A stretch of DNA of 64,000 nucleotides, from assembly GCF_008801925.2 (NCBI RefSeq), contig NZ_CP062804.1, positions 1,550,001 through 1,614,000 of the forward strand, read 5' to 3'. Below, one piece after another: positions 17,294 to 27,341 of this stretch. The translations under genes were made by a program, and so were the position numbers. Under the pieces are notes generated by a model. The model made no database searches. It was given only the letters and a program-made list of their open reading frames with translations, and was not told the origin of the DNA. This stretch comes from Cupriavidus basilensis. GTDB taxonomy: Bacteria; Pseudomonadota; Gammaproteobacteria; Burkholderiales; Burkholderiaceae. Position 1 is the stretch's first letter, and each line of letters opens with the position of its first letter.

Positions 17294-18613
17294 TCACGCA
17301 CCGTTTTGCGCCGGGAACACCACGGCCACCGTGAGCCCGTGGCCCGCCGGGCCATCCTCCAGCAACACCGTGGCGCCATGGCGCGCGGCGATGCTCTGCA
17401 CGATCGCCAGGCCCAATCCGCTGCCATGCGGGTCGCTGGCGTCGCCGCGATGAAAGCGGCGGAACACATTGTCGCGCTCGGCCGGGGCGATGCCCGGGCC
17501 GGTGTCGCTCACGCCCAGCATGGGCGCGCCGTTGCGCCATTCGATGCGCAGGTCGACCCGGCCACCCGGGCTGGTATAGCGGATCGCATTGTCGGCGAGG
17601 TTGCGCAGCAGGATAAAGAGATCGCCATCGACCGCGCGCACCCGGCATTCGGGCGCGCTCGCATCCAGGCCGAGGTCCACATCCTTGGCTTCGGCCATGG
17701 GCAGCAGCTCACGCACCACCTGTACCGCCACGTCGTGCAAGCGCACGTCGGCAAGCGGGGCCTGGGTGGCAGGGGCGCCGTCTTCACTGCGTGCCAGCGT
17801 CAGCAACTGCGCTACCAGGTGCGTGGTGCGGTCCAGGCGCTCGCCCAGCTTGGCGAGCGCCAGTTTCCGCTTGTCTTCGCTGTCGGCGCGCAGGGCCAGC
17901 TGCAGCTGCAGCTTGAGCGCGGTGAGCGGCGTGCGCAGTTCGTGCGCGGCGTCGGCGACAAAGGCGCGCTGGGTGTCCATGGATTGCTGCAGGCGGGCCA
18001 GCAGGGCATTGAGGGCGTCCACCACCGGCACCAGTTCCGGCGGCCAGCCGTGCGCGTCCAGTGGCGCCAGGGTGTTTGCCGAGCGGCTGCCAACCGCGCG
18101 CGCGATCTCCTCGACCGGGCGCAGCGAGCGCCTGACCACCAGGTGGATCAGCAAGCCAAGCGCAGGCACCAGCGCCAGGATGGGCAGCAGCGCGCCAAGC
18201 GACAGCGAGGCCGCCAGCTTGCGGCGAAACGCCACCGATTGCGCGGCCTGCACATAGCGATCCCCGGCGAGCACGCCGTAGATGCGCCATTCGCGGCCGT
18301 GCGCCTGCAGGTCATGAAAGCCGGGCAGGTCCGCGCGCGGCAGCGTGACGGGGTGCGAGGCGTAAATCTGGCGGCCCTGCACATCCCAGGCCTGCACCAC
18401 GATCTCCTCGTCAAGTTCGCTGCCGTCCAGCGGCGGCTTGGCATCGCGCTCCAGATGTGTCGGCAACATGCGCGCGGCTTGCTGCAGTTGCGCATCGAAG
18501 ACCTCGTTGGCTTCGCGGCGCACCTTGAAGTAGGCGGCCGCGCCCGCTACCAGAGCGCACGCGAGCATGGCCCCAAGCAGGCCGGCCAGCAACTGGGCGC
18601 GGATCGTTTTCAT
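17294..18613 (-). CDS. sensor histidine kinase (PmrB/QseC type)
   Basis: 439 residues. Membrane segments at about 8-28 and 135-158 flank a periplasmic sensor of about 105 residues containing E66-L-D-E69, an ExxE pattern of the sort that binds Fe3+ in PmrB. A HAMP-like linker (RRSLRPVEEIARAV) and H224 in AHELRTPLTALKL follow, then N (RNLADNAIRYTS), G1 (VSDTGPGIAP) and G2 (GSGLGLAIV) boxes. The ATG overlaps the stop of the response regulator by 4 bp (ATGA), so the two are coupled. The sensor domain also resembles QseC (VVQAWDVQGRQIY), so the signal is not proven. Confidence 0.88.
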   Translation of the reverse strand: MKTIRAQLLAGLLGAMLACALVAGAAAYFKVRREANEVFDAQLQQAARMLPTHLERDAKPPLDGSELDEEIVVQAWDVQGRQIYASHPVTLPRADLPGFHDLQAHGREWRIYGVLAGDRYVQAAQSVAFRRKLAASLSLGALLPILALVPALGLLIHLVVRRSLRPVEEIARAVGSRSANTLAPLDAHGWPPELVPVVDALNALLARLQQSMDTQRAFVADAAHELRTPLTALKLQLQLALRADSEDKRKLALAKLGERLDRTTHLVAQLLTLARSEDGAPATQAPLADVRLHDVAVQVVRELLPMAEAKDVDLGLDASAPECRVRAVDGDLFILLRNLADNAIRYTSPGGRVDLRIEWRNGAPMLGVSDTGPGIAPAERDNVFRRFHRGDASDPHGSGLGLAIVQSIAARHGATVLLEDGPAGHGLTVAVVFPAQNGA

Positions 18614-19281
18614 GCCGGGCCGCCCAGCTTGTAGCCGACACCGCGCACATTGCGGATAAAGTCGGCGCCGAGCTTCTTGCGCAACGCATGGATATGGACT
18701 TCCACCGTATTGCTGCTGATTTCCTCGTTCATGTTGTAGACCGCCTCGCGCAGGCGCTCGTGGGTCACAACGTGGCCCGGTTGCTCCATCAGGGCCTGCA
18801 GCACCATGAACTCGCGCATCGACAGCGCCACGATCTCACCGGCGCAGCGCACCTCGCGCGTGGCGGGGTCCAGGCGCACCGGGCCGTGTGCCAGCTCGGT
18901 GCTGACGCGTCCGGCGCTACGGCGCAGCAGGGCCCGGATGCGCGCGAACAACTCGTCGAGGTCGAACGGCTTGACCATGTAATCGTCGGCGCCGGCATCC
19001 AGGCCGCGCACGCGGTCGGCGGTGGCGTCGCGCGCGGTCAGGATCAGCACCGGCAGTGCCAGCCCGCGGGCGCGCAGTTGCCGCAGCACCGCCTCGCCGG
19101 AGCGGCCGGGCAGGCCGAGGTCGAGCAGCAGGGCGTCGTAGGTGCCGGGCGCATTGGCGGCCAGCGCGGCATCGGCGAGGCGACCATCCTTGACCCAGTC
19201 GACCGCGTAGCCTTCGGCCCGCAGGCCTTCCTCCACGCTTTCGCCGATCATCGGGTCGTCTTCCACCAGCAGCAGGCGCAT
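18610..19281 (-). CDS. OmpR-family response regulator (PmrA/QseB type)
   Basis: 223 residues. Receiver domain: acidic pocket E7-D8-D9, phospho-acceptor Asp54 (LLLDLGLPG), Thr of LTAR and Lys of MVKPFD. The winged-helix DNA-binding domain has EISSNTVEVHIHALRKKLG...NVRGVGYKL, the sequence typical of PmrA/QseB regulators. The start at 19281 has AAGGAA 9 nt upstream. The operon in which it sits begins behind a perfect CTTAAG-N5-CTTAAG repeat, so autoregulation is likely. It follows fetB by 41 bp. Confidence 0.9.
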   Translation of the reverse strand: MRLLLVEDDPMIGESVEEGLRAEGYAVDWVKDGRLADAALAANAPGTYDALLLDLGLPGRSGEAVLRQLRARGLALPVLILTARDATADRVRGLDAGADDYMVKPFDLDELFARIRALLRRSAGRVSTELAHGPVRLDPATREVRCAGEIVALSMREFMVLQALMEQPGHVVTHERLREAVYNMNEEISSNTVEVHIHALRKKLGADFIRNVRGVGYKLGGPA

Positions 19282-19322
19282 GGCATGGGTTCCTTGGTTG
19301 GTGATGGGTGGGCGCCCTGGGT

Positions 19323-20120
19323 TCAACGGCGTTGCAGCCGGTCCAGGCGCAAGCGGTGGCGGTGGTCGGTCAGGCGCCGGACCGCCAGCGTGGCGGCCAG
19401 GATCACGCCCAGCATGCTGCCGCCGGCGAGCAGGAACATCAGCAGGATCTGGTACCGGGCCGCGGCGATCGGGTCCATCCCGGCCAGGATCTGGCCGGTC
19501 ATGATGCCCGGCATGGTGATGATGCCGGCCGCCGCCATGGTGTTCATGGTGGGCAGCATGCCGCTGCGCACCGCCTGGCGCACGATCACGCGTAGCGCCG
19601 CATGGCGATCGTCGCCAAGCGCCAGGCGCGCATCGATGGCGGCACGCTGGTGCCAGACCGCGGTAAAGGCGCCGTTGAGCGCCAGGCTCGCGGCGTTCAT
19701 CACATTGCCCAGGATGATGCCGGCCAGCGGGATCGCGTGGCGGGCGTCGTACCAGGGGGTCGGGCGCAAGGCCGTGGTCAGCGCCAGCACGGTCACCAGC
19801 AGCGTCGGCAGGCTCACGGCGGCGGCGCCGATCAGTGCGTGCCAGGGCCCCGCCAGGCGGCGCTCCTGCCGGCTGCCCACCTCGCGGGCGGCTGCCGCGA
19901 TCATGGCGGCTACCGTCAACGCGGTCACCAGCGGCGACGACAAGCCAAACACCGTGCGCAGCACCAGGCCGACCAGCAGCAGTTGCACCACCATGCGGCC
20001 CGCGGCCCAGAGCAGGCTGCGGTGCACGTCCAGTGACATCGCCAGCGAAGCGCCCGCGCCGGCCAGCACCAGCAGGCTGGCCAGCGCCAGGTCATAGGCT
20101 GTGAGCGGGATCGGGCTCAT
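19323..20120 (-). CDS. fetB: FetB/UPF0014-type ABC permease
   Basis: 265 residues, about seven hydrophobic segments. Typical UPF0014 features: LRTVFGLSSPLVTALTVAAMIAAAAREV near the first third, IPLAGIILGNVMNAASLALN in the middle, then TMAAAGIITMPGIMTGQILAGMDP...ARYQILLMFLL. In E. coli FetAB is an iron exporter that protects against oxidative stress. The ATG overlaps the end of fetA by 4 bp. The response regulator follows. Other family members have been linked to metal or aluminium tolerance, so iron is the family-based guess. Confidence 0.85.
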   Translation of the reverse strand: MSPIPLTAYDLALASLLVLAGAGASLAMSLDVHRSLLWAAGRMVVQLLLVGLVLRTVFGLSSPLVTALTVAAMIAAAAREVGSRQERRLAGPWHALIGAAAVSLPTLLVTVLALTTALRPTPWYDARHAIPLAGIILGNVMNAASLALNGAFTAVWHQRAAIDARLALGDDRHAALRVIVRQAVRSGMLPTMNTMAAAGIITMPGIMTGQILAGMDPIAAARYQILLMFLLAGGSMLGVILAATLAVRRLTDHRHRLRLDRLQRR

Positions 20121-20785
20121 GCCGGCACCGCTTCCAGCCCGGCGGCGCCGAGGCGGTAGTGGCGGTCCTGCAGGCGCGCCGCCTGCGCGGGATTGTGCGA
20201 GACAATCAGCAGCCCCAGCCCCTGTGCCTTGCAGTCGCGCAGCAGCGCTTCGACGGCCAGCGTGGTCTCGGCGTCCAGCGCCGAGGTTGGCTCATCCAGT
20301 AACAGGAAGCGCGGACGGCGCACCAGCGCGCGGATCAGCGCGAGGCGCTGGCGCTCGCCGGTGGACAGGCGGCTCACGGGCGCCTGCAGGATGTCCGCGG
20401 GCAGGCGCAGCCGCGCCAGCAGCGCCCGGGCGGCCGGCACGTCCGTGATATGTTCAAGCACGTCATCGCCCCACCAGCCGGACTCGGCCGCCACGTACAT
20501 GACCTGGCGCCGCCAGGCCGGCCCGCTCATGCTCTCGCGCGGGGACTGGCCTAGCCGGACCTGCCCGCGATTGGGATCGAGATCGGCAATCATGCGCAAT
20601 AGCAGGCTCTTGCCCGCGCCGGACGCGCCGGACAGGATCACGCAAGTGCCGGGCGCGATGGTGAGGCTGAACGGCCCGCGGCCAGCACCTTCAAGCCCCA
20701 CGATGGCCAGGCTGGCGTCGGCATCGCGCATTGACGGCAGTGCGCCAGCGGTGGCAAGGGGCGGCATCGTGTCAGCCGTTGTCAT
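20117..20785 (-). CDS. fetA: FetA-type ABC ATPase
   Basis: 222 residues. Walker A GASGAGKS at 53-60, signature LSTGERQRLALIRAL, Walker B FLLLDEPTSALD, and an H-loop His in VSHNPAQ. The ATG at 20785 makes a 4-bp ATGA overlap with the stop of the preceding PAP2-like gene; upstream codons in the open frame fall inside that gene. It pairs with FetB just downstream to form a small exporter (two ATPases and two permeases), with iron as the known substrate of the E. coli pair. Confidence 0.88.
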   Translation of the reverse strand: MTTADTMPPLATAGALPSMRDADASLAIVGLEGAGRGPFSLTIAPGTCVILSGASGAGKSLLLRMIADLDPNRGQVRLGQSPRESMSGPAWRRQVMYVAAESGWWGDDVLEHITDVPAARALLARLRLPADILQAPVSRLSTGERQRLALIRALVRRPRFLLLDEPTSALDAETTLAVEALLRDCKAQGLGLLIVSHNPAQAARLQDRHYRLGAAGLEAVPA

Positions 20786-21171
20786 GGGTTGAGCCATCCG
20801 TGTGCGAAGGGGTAGGCGAGCAAGCGCCGGTAAAGCTGCTCCGCGCGCACCGCGACAGCAGCAAGCAGCGGGCGCGTGAAGGCAGACGTAGCCACGGCCG
20901 CGCAGCATGCCGCTATCGCAAATGCGCCGGCGATGTCCAGTGGAAAGTGTACGCCGAGCAAGACGCGGGCCCAGCCCGTTAGTGCTGCGGCTACCAGCAA
21001 GCCGGTCACGCTCAGGCGCCGGGCCCTGCCGGGCGCGCGCGGCCAGCCCGCGGCGGCTGCGATCAGCCCTTCGGCATGGAAGGCGGCCACCCAGAGGCCG
21101 GCGCCAGACAGCCCTGCGGGGGCGTTCAGGCGCTGGAACAGCGTGAGGTTCAGGGCAAGGCGCATCGACAT
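20782..21171 (-). pseudogene. PAP2-type phosphatase lacking two catalytic motifs
   Basis: 129 residues, against about 190-210 for PAP2 phosphatases of this kind. The N-terminus (ALNLTLFQRLNAPAG, then FHAEGLIAA) and C-terminus (WARVLLGVHFPLDIAGA, motif C3, then a tail ending AYPFAHGWLNP) match the family. Between AEGLI and ARRLSV, however, the middle part that should carry motif C1 (K...RP) and motif C2 (PSxH) is absent. The frame stays open, so this looks like an in-frame internal deletion of roughly 70 residues rather than an ordinary frameshift. It is first in the operon, right behind the PmrA-type box, and shares ATGA with fetA. It is probably inactive as a phosphatase, but its translation may still be needed to couple fetA. 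Confidence 0.7.
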
Positions 21172-21200
21172 CGGGAACGTTGGATTCTGGCGATGCGACA

Positions 21201-21234
21201 AGGATAGGGCACAGCGGCTTAAGGAAGGCTTAAG
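21201..21234 (-). promoter_or_regulatory. PmrA-type box and -10 element of the fetAB-arnT operon
   Basis: CTTAAG (21229-21234), 5 nt, CTTAAG (21218-21223) is a perfect PmrA-type direct repeat (YTTAAK-N5-YTTAAK). A -10-like TATCCT (minus strand, 21206-21201) follows 11 nt downstream. The ATG of the PAP2-like gene is about 30 nt further on. The site precedes an operon that encodes a PmrA/QseB-type regulator. Confidence 0.8.
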
Positions 21235-21390
21235 GCTGGCTGGCTGGCCCCGCCCGGCCCGCTCCATGCCGACGTCGTGGGCCCGGGAAAATCATGCGGC
21301 TCGTGCTAGGCAGCGTGGGTGCGAACCCGATGTGCTCGGCACGGCAGGCGCGCTGTCAGGCGCGCTTCTAAGCAAATGCGAAACGATCAG

Positions 21391-21446
21391 TTGGCCGCGC
21401 ATGGCGGTGCTTTCTATACTCAGCACTCACCGGCATCGAGTGCTGA
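21391..21446 (+). promoter_or_regulatory. groESL promoter with CIRCE operator
   Basis: TTGGCC (21391-21396), an 18-nt spacer and TATACT (21415-21420) form a sigma-70-like promoter. Immediately downstream is CAGCACTC-N9-GAGTGCTG (21421-21445), a CIRCE inverted repeat, the binding site of the heat-shock repressor HrcA. It covers the expected transcription start, about 80 bp before groES. Confidence 0.88.
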
Positions 21447-21525
21447 TTGCCAGCCCGCAGTGCCACCGTCGGCACTGACATCCGCCGTCAACGAACTTCT
21501 CTCTCTCTTTCTTCCTGGAGCCAGC

Positions 21526-23533
<2,008 letters not shown>

Positions 23534-23570
23534 GGCCATTGGCTGAAGACGGATCCGGCAAGGCATGAAC

Positions 23571-23605
23571 GAAGGGGGGCTCGCAAGCGGGGCCCCCTTC
23601 GCTTT
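23571..23605 (+). terminator. rho-independent-like terminator after groEL
   Basis: GAAGGGGGGC, a short loop, then GGCCCCCTTC and gcttt: a stem of about 9 bp with a short T-rich tail, 38 bp after the groEL stop. Confidence 0.75.
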
Positions 23606-24014
23606 GCATGCTTCGCCGCAGCGTTTTCAGGTTGGAGCCGACACCAATCTTCGGCACCCTCCGTGGAGGGCGGGTGGCGACGCAAAGCCCGTATGCCTAT
23701 ATGCGTCTCGCGCGTCTATACATAGACGAAATTCATCCTTCGGCGGCCAATTCCGTTGCGCTATCGTGAGGGACTTGTAAGCGCTTGCCTAAGACGGCTG
23801 CGGTGGCTACGCCCCCTCTCCACACTGCTGCACCAGCAACAGCAGATCAACAGTGTGCTCTGGGAGAACGATGCAGATCCGCGCCAGGCATGGCGCACGG
23901 GCAAAGAGCATGGCCATCCACGCGGGCTTGCTTCTTGCCTGATGCACTGCCGGCAACGAAATGCGCCCTGCGCGTGAATCCACAAACCATCGATATCGAC
24001 AGGAGGTTCTTCCC
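23606..24014. other. leader region of the FMN reductase gene with hairpins and a palindrome
   Basis: About 410 bp without a supported protein gene. It holds a hairpin CCCTCC...GGAGGG (23657-23670), directly followed by CGGG...CCCG around GACGCAAAGCC (23671-23691), and a perfect palindrome CGTCTAT-AC-ATAGACG (23713-23728) that looks like an operator. The sequence GACGCAAAGCC recalls part of the c-di-GMP-I (GEMM) riboswitch core, but the remaining conserved parts are missing. The last bases contain the AGGAGG ribosome site of the next gene. Confidence 0.4.
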
Positions 24015-24581
24015 ATGGCTACACCGCTGAACGTGGTCGCCGTCAACGGCAGCGCACAGCAGCCCTCGCGCACGCTCGCGCTCGTGCAGGCACTGCTCAC
24101 GGAACTGGATAGCCGGCTGCATTTGCAAAGCCATATCGTCAACGTTGGCGACATCGCGCGTCCGCTGGGCGCGGCGCTGTCGCGCGCGGAGCTGCCCGCC
24201 GGGATTGAAAGCGAGCTGCTCGCCATCGAGTCCGCGGACCTGCTGGTGGTGGCCGCGCCGGTGTATCGCGGCTCTTATCCTGGCCACTTCAAGCACCTTT
24301 TCGACCTGGTGGGGCAGGAAGCGCTGGTGGACAAGCCGGTGTTGCTGGGGGCGACGGGCGGCAGCGACCGCCACGCGCTGGTGCTGGAGCATCAGTTGCG
24401 GCCGCTGTTCGGCTTCCTGCAGGCGCTCACGTTGCCCATCGGCGTGTACGGCAGCCCGGGGGATTTCCACAACTACCAGGTCAGCAGCACCGCGCTGGCC
24501 GAACGTATCCGCCTGGCCGCGGATCGTTGCGCGCCGTTGTTCGAAGCCAGCCGCAAATTGCCGCTGCAGCGCGCGGCTTGA
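24015..24581 (+). CDS. ssuE: NADPH-dependent FMN reductase (SsuE/MsuE type)
   Basis: 188 residues. Supplies reduced FMN to the two-component monooxygenase encoded next. Flavodoxin-like fold: [14 protein letters not shown] at the N-terminus (phosphate loop), [19 protein letters not shown] and [24 protein letters not shown] in the family pattern. AGGAGG lies 8-9 nt before the ATG at 24015, which fixes the start. ssuD follows by 17 bp. The open frame upstream of this ATG is not supported. Confidence 0.88.
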   Translation: MATPLNVVAVNGSAQQPSRTLALVQALLTELDSRLHLQSHIVNVGDIARPLGAALSRAELPAGIESELLAIESADLLVVAAPVYRGSYPGHFKHLFDLVGQEALVDKPVLLGATGGSDRHALVLEHQLRPLFGFLQALTLPIGVYGSPGDFHNYQVSSTALAERIRLAADRCAPLFEASRKLPLQRAA

Positions 24582-24598
24582 AGGGGAGAACCGCGGCA

Positions 24599-25747
24599 AT
24601 GAATGTCTTCTGGTTTCTTCCCACGCACGGCGACGGCCACTATCTCGGCACCACGGAGGGAGCGCGCCCCGTTTCACTGGGCTATCTGAAGCAGATCGCG
24701 CAGGCGGCCGACAACCTGGGCTACTACGGCGTGCTGATTCCCACGGGCCGCTCCTGCGAGGATTCATGGGTGATTGCCTCCGCGGTGGCGCCCTGGACTG
24801 AGCGCCTGCGCTACCTGGTGGCAATCCGCCCGGGCATCATCTCGCCGACCGTGTCGGCGCGCATGGCCGCCACGCTCGACCGTATTACCAATGGCCGGCT
24901 GCTGATCAACGTGGTGACCGGCGGCGATCCGGACGAGAATCGTGGGGATGGGTTGTACCTCGACCACAGCCAGCGCTACGCGGCATCGGCCGAGTTCCTG
25001 CGCGTCTGGCGCCGCGTGCTGGAGGGCGAGGCGGTTCACTTCGATGGCGAGCATATCAAGGTGGATAACGCCAAGGCGCTGTATCCGCCGGTGCAGCGTC
25101 CTTACCCGCCCCTTTACTTTGGCGGCTCGTCCGAGCAAGCGCACGACCTGGCAGCCGAGCAGGTCGACGTGTACCTGACCTGGGGCGAACCGCCCGAGGC
25201 CGTAGCGCAGAAAATCGCCGATGTTCGCGAGCGCGCCGCGCGCCTTGGCCGCAAAGTGCGTTTTGGCGTGCGCCTGCATGTGATCGTGCGCCGTACCAGC
25301 GAGCAAGCCTGGCGGGCCGCCGATGAACTGATCGCGCAGATCTCGGACGAAACGATCGCCGCCGCGCAGAAGTCCTTCTCGCGCTTCGACTCCGTCGGCC
25401 AGCGCCGCATGGCCGCGTTGCACGGCGGCCGCCGCGACCAGCTGGAGATCTATCCCAACCTCTGGGCCGGCGTGGGCCTGGTGCGCGGCGGTGCCGGCAC
25501 CGCGCTGGTGGGCAATCCACAGGAAGTGGCCGCGCGGATCAAGGAATACGCGGATCTTGGCATCGAGAGCTTTATCTTCTCGGGCTACCCGCACCTCGAG
25601 GAAGCGTACCGCTTCGCCGAACTGGTGTTCCCGTTGCTGCCGGAGCCGTACGCCAGCCTGGGCCGCGGCGGCACCACCAACCTGACGGGGCCGTTCGGCG
25701 AGATGATCGCCAACGACGTGCTGCCGGGCAGCAAGGCTGCGGCTTGA
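24599..25747 (+). CDS. ssuD: FMNH2-dependent alkanesulfonate monooxygenase (SsuD)
   Basis: 382 residues. Bacterial luciferase-like fold; cleaves alkanesulfonates to aldehyde and sulfite with FMNH2 and O2. Family signatures: [74 protein letters not shown] and [19 protein letters not shown] precedes the ATG at 24599. It follows the FMN reductase by 17 bp. Unlike the classical ssuEADCB operon, no sulfonate ABC transporter genes are adjacent; a DszC-like gene follows instead. Confidence 0.92.
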   Translation: MNVFWFLPTHGDGHYLGTTEGARPVSLGYLKQIAQAADNLGYYGVLIPTGRSCEDSWVIASAVAPWTERLRYLVAIRPGIISPTVSARMAATLDRITNGRLLINVVTGGDPDENRGDGLYLDHSQRYAASAEFLRVWRRVLEGEAVHFDGEHIKVDNAKALYPPVQRPYPPLYFGGSSEQAHDLAAEQVDVYLTWGEPPEAVAQKIADVRERAARLGRKVRFGVRLHVIVRRTSEQAWRAADELIAQISDETIAAAQKSFSRFDSVGQRRMAALHGGRRDQLEIYPNLWAGVGLVRGGAGTALVGNPQEVAARIKEYADLGIESFIFSGYPHLEEAYRFAELVFPLLPEPYASLGRGGTTNLTGPFGEMIANDVLPGSKAAA

Positions 25748-25862
25748 GCCGCAACATCATGCGCTCGCGCCTGATCCAGGCCGGTGAGCCACGGCAGAGC
25801 CGGCGCAAGCCCGGCGAGCCTCCTGGGTTCGCCATTGCCATCTAAACCCAGACAACAAACGC

Positions 25863-27071
25863 ATGCCAGAACTCAATCCTTTCCAGGCGGATCTCTTTGC
25901 GCGCTTCCGCCCGATCTTTGCGCAGATCGCCGAACGCGCGGCCCAGCGCGAACAGGAGCGCGAGCTTGCCTTCGATGCGGTCGCCTTGCTGCGCGAGGCC
26001 GGCTTCGGCGCCTTGCGCGTCCCGGTGGCGCTCGGCGGGCTGGGCGCGTCGGTCGAGCAATTGTTCCAGCTGCTGATCGAGCTGGGCGAAGCGGATTCCA
26101 ACTTGCCACAGATCCTGCGCGCGCATTTTGGCTTTGTCGAGCGGCTCTATGCGGAGATTGCGCCCGAACTGCGGGAGCGCTGGCTGCGGCTCGTCGCGCG
26201 GGGCGCGATCTTCGGCAACGCCACTACCGAGCTTGGCGACGGCGCACCAGGCAAGCACAAGACCAACTTGTCGCCAGATGGCGAAGGCTGGCGGCTCGAC
26301 GGCGAGAAGTTCTACAGCACAGGCACGCTCTATGCCGACTGGATTGCCGTCAGTGCCAGCCGCGAGGGCAGTGCCGATCCGGTTTATGTGCTGGTGCCGG
26401 CCAATGCGCCGGGCATCGACCGCATCGACGACTGGCGTGGCTTTGGCCAGCGCCTCACCGGCTCCGGCACCACACGCTTTCGCGACGTCGCGGTGTCCGG
26501 TGAACAGGTGCTGAGCTTCCCGCGCAATGTGCCCACGTCCATCACGGCTTACTTCCAGCTGGTGCACCTGGCGACGCTGGCCGGCATCGCCCGGGCCATC
26601 GAGCGCGACGCGGCCGCCTTTGTGCGCGCGCGCAAGCGGGTGTACAGCCACGGCAGCGGACGCACGCCGGCCGAGGATCCGCTGGTGCAGCAGGTGGTGG
26701 GCCAGTTGGCCGGCACGGCGTTCATTGCGGCTTCCGCCGTCGCCGCCGTGGCGCAAGGCCTTGGCGAGATCGACCGCCTGCGCCAGCGGGGCCAAGCCGT
26801 GCCGGTCGGCTTGCTGGACGATGTGGAGTTGCGTACCGCCAAGGCGCAGGTCGGCATCGCGGACCAGGTGCTGGCGGCGGCCACGCGGCTGTTCGACATC
26901 GGCGGCGCTTCCGCGCTGGATGAGGACCGCCGGCTGGACCGCCACTGGCGCAATGCGCGAACACTGGCTTCGCATAATCCGACCCTCTACAAGGGGAGAG
27001 CTGTCGGCGATCACGTCATCAATGGCACGGCGCCGACTTACTACTGGTCGGTTGGAGCGAAGGCGGCCTGA
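25863..27071 (+). CDS. acyl-CoA dehydrogenase-fold flavoprotein (DszC/SfnB-like)
   Basis: 402 residues. Flavin monooxygenase or oxidoreductase of the acyl-CoA dehydrogenase fold. The motifs resemble DszC and SfnB, which work in organosulfur utilisation: ALRVPVALGGLGASVEQLFQLLIELGEAD, GNATTELGDGAPG, LTGSGTTRFRDVAV, and C-terminal LFDIGGASALDEDRRLDRHWRNARTLASHN. The YTGTLYADW-type segment is present (YSTGTLYADWIAV). It is 115 bp after ssuD, same strand, so it probably belongs to the same sulfur-scavenging unit. This is one of three such paralogues in the window (others at 31637 and 32889). The substrate is unknown. Confidence 0.82.
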   Translation: MPELNPFQADLFARFRPIFAQIAERAAQREQERELAFDAVALLREAGFGALRVPVALGGLGASVEQLFQLLIELGEADSNLPQILRAHFGFVERLYAEIAPELRERWLRLVARGAIFGNATTELGDGAPGKHKTNLSPDGEGWRLDGEKFYSTGTLYADWIAVSASREGSADPVYVLVPANAPGIDRIDDWRGFGQRLTGSGTTRFRDVAVSGEQVLSFPRNVPTSITAYFQLVHLATLAGIARAIERDAAAFVRARKRVYSHGSGRTPAEDPLVQQVVGQLAGTAFIAASAVAAVAQGLGEIDRLRQRGQAVPVGLLDDVELRTAKAQVGIADQVLAAATRLFDIGGASALDEDRRLDRHWRNARTLASHNPTLYKGRAVGDHVINGTAPTYYWSVGAKAA

Positions 27072-27341
27072 TTGTCGCCGGGGCGTCAGCTCCCGTTTGT
27101 CCCCATTGCCGGGTTGCGCCTGCACTTGAGATGGGCGAAGCGCCTGTGATAACGTGTCGCGCCGGTTCGACGCGCAATGGTTGCGACGACCGCGCAATGG
27201 AGAGGAAAGCTTTCGCATCGTGATAGATATCAAGGAGATCCGGCGCATGGACCGCGTGTCCGATGCGCTGTTCGAGGGGCGGCGACTGCGCGCGTCACCG
27301 GTTGCGGACAACGACACTAGGGACGGTCCGGGGCCCGGCAC
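27072..27341. other. intergenic stretch before the HEAT-repeat gene
   Basis: 270 bp without a supported gene. A 65-codon open frame lies here (27154-27351), but it has no recognisable pattern and overlaps the next start. No clear promoter was found. Confidence 0.4.

Noticed and set aside
17273..18634. 453-codon plus-strand frame opposite the sensor kinase
   Set aside because: Antisense shadow; all kinase boxes are on the minus strand.
23657..23691. A complete c-di-GMP-I riboswitch
   Set aside because: Only the GACGCAAAGCC part fits; the tetraloop hairpin, the AAACC-like parts and the tetraloop receptor are missing. Kept only as a structured-RNA candidate.
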